DNA of 64,000 nt from Vogesella indigofera (lineage in GTDB: Bacteria; Pseudomonadota; Gammaproteobacteria; Burkholderiales; Chromobacteriaceae). The notes below the pieces were generated by a model. It ran no database searches and was not told the DNA's origin. It saw only the letters and a program-made list of their open reading frames with translations. The translations under genes were made by a program, and so were the position numbers. The stretch lies in assembly GCF_003633895.1 (NCBI RefSeq), contig NZ_RBID01000018.1:62001-126000 (forward strand), read 5' to 3'. This document shows, one piece after another, positions 63,274 through 64,000 of the stretch (its first letter is position 1; every line of letters starts with the position of its first letter).

Positions 63274-64000
63274 ATGAGCAGCATAAAAAGCCGGCTGGCG
63301 ATCTGGATCATTTCGGTGCTGTCCGTCGTGATGGGGCTGACCGGTTTTCTCAGCTACGAAGCCGCCCGCGATGCCGAGGAACGCGACTACCTGCTGCTGA
63401 AGCAGGGCCTGCAGGAGCGGCTGGCGCTGTCGCTGCCGCATGGGGTGTGGCAGCTGGACGACCAGTTCATCCGCCTGACGCTGGACGCGGAGCTGAAATC
63501 GGCGGCGGTGGTCGGCCTGATGGTGGAAGGCGATGCCGGGTTGTTCTTCGGCCGCATGCGCAGCGCGGACGGCCGCATCACCTCGCTGGCCAGGGCGGCC
63601 CCGCCGCCGCACGACGAAACCCTGCTGCTGCCCATCCTTTACCAGCAGCGCAACAACCTCGGCCAGATCACGGTGTATCTGTCGCGCGACAAGATCACCA
63701 CCCGGCTTGCCCACGAGCTGACGCGCCAGATCGTGCAGGTGCTGCTGATCAACCTGCTGCTGTTCATCATCCTGATCGCCGGTCTCAAACGCTACGTGTT
63801 CTCGCCGCTGCGCGAGCTGCAGCAGGCGCTGTACGGCGCCGCCCGGCTGGAAGCGGAGGCCGACCTGCAGCTGCCGAAAAGCCGCTTCAGCGAATACGCC
63901 GAGCTGGTCGGCGGCGTCAACCTGATCATCCACAAGATCAGCCGCGAGCTGGGCCTGCGCCGTGACGCGGAGCGGACCGCCATTGCGGAAAAGGAACGCG
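63274..64000 (+). CDS. Membrane sensor protein, N-terminal part (cut by window edge)
   Basis: About 242 residues visible, open at the right end. One membrane helix (LAIWIISVLSVVMGLTGFL), a periplasmic domain of about 120 residues, a second helix (VLLINLLLFIILIAGL), then a HAMP-like linker and the start of a coiled coil. Typical of sensor kinases or diguanylate cyclases; the output domain is missing. ATG at 63274 with AGGG 7 nt upstream; an in-frame ATG at 63241 is possible. Confidence 0.8.
   Translation, partial: MSSIKSRLAIWIISVLSVVMGLTGFLSYEAARDAEERDYLLLKQGLQERLALSLPHGVWQLDDQFIRLTLDAELKSAAVVGLMVEGDAGLFFGRMRSADGRITSLARAAPPPHDETLLLPILYQQRNNLGQITVYLSRDKITTRLAHELTRQIVQVLLINLLLFIILIAGLKRYVFSPLRELQQALYGAARLEAEADLQLPKSRFSEYAELVGGVNLIIHKISRELGLRRDAERTAIAEKER

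Overview
The window is a GC-rich, densely coded bacterial chromosome segment. Gene content and protein character (a class II FNR promoter in front of a cbb3 oxidase operon, phenylalanine hydroxylase, tryptophanase, a kdsDC-lptCAB-rpoN-hpf-ptsN-hprK-rapZ block, flhBAFG-fliA) point to a betaproteobacterium of the Neisseriales, most like the Chromobacteriaceae (Vogesella/Chromobacterium relatives). That placement is inference from recognised families; no database was searched. No prophage, CRISPR array, rRNA or complete insertion sequence is visible.

Layout. 1-2077: c-di-GMP/PAS signalling genes (left one cut by the window edge). 2372-4723: queuosine precursor genes queC, a triple PTPS-fold QueD and queE. 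4799-7196: phhA, a divergent Lrp-type regulator, and a DMT exporter. 7280-11780: two metallopeptidases (PepN, M61). 11856-17893: FNR-controlled ccoNOQP-ccoGH plus a lipoprotein. 18123-22099: 2-hydroxy-acid oxidase, small heme-copper-like membrane protein, periplasmic ClpP-fold protein, tryptophanase. 22534-25353: large PAS/GGDEF/EAL protein. 25703-29714: mtaD-ubiG, TfoX_C-TadA fusion, L,D-transpeptidase, DUF2721. 29722-29872: candidate 6S-like RNA on the minus strand. 30115-32130: GntR regulator, folA-thyA. 32270-39358: flagellar genes. 39480-43272: minus-strand run trpS, M50 protease, YciO, RNase AM, two small proteins. 43291-44310: two pairs of an 85-95 bp repeat around a NadR-like kinase; then ansA and an NSS transporter. 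47122-47195: tRNA-Gly(CCC). 47237-51677: AsmA and a K+/H+ antiporter. 51776-63195: the LPS/rpoN/PTS block, then NusG-II protein, Gx transporter, ubiX, nnr and a DMT exporter. 63274-64000: partial membrane sensor.

The most striking signal is not a gene. A 13-bp motif, GCGGCCAAC(C/G)TTG, occurs at 23 exact loci (about a dozen more with one mismatch) on both strands, inside genes in several different reading frames and between genes, including head-to-head pairs that form a 16-bp terminator-like stem. That is the behaviour of DNA-uptake-type or other genome-wide iterated signals, and it is not one of the uptake dialects I know. Two 151-bp MITE-like elements, an in-frame amber codon near the end of flhB, a FlhG without Walker lysines and the DnaA-box-bearing repeat pairs are further points of interest.
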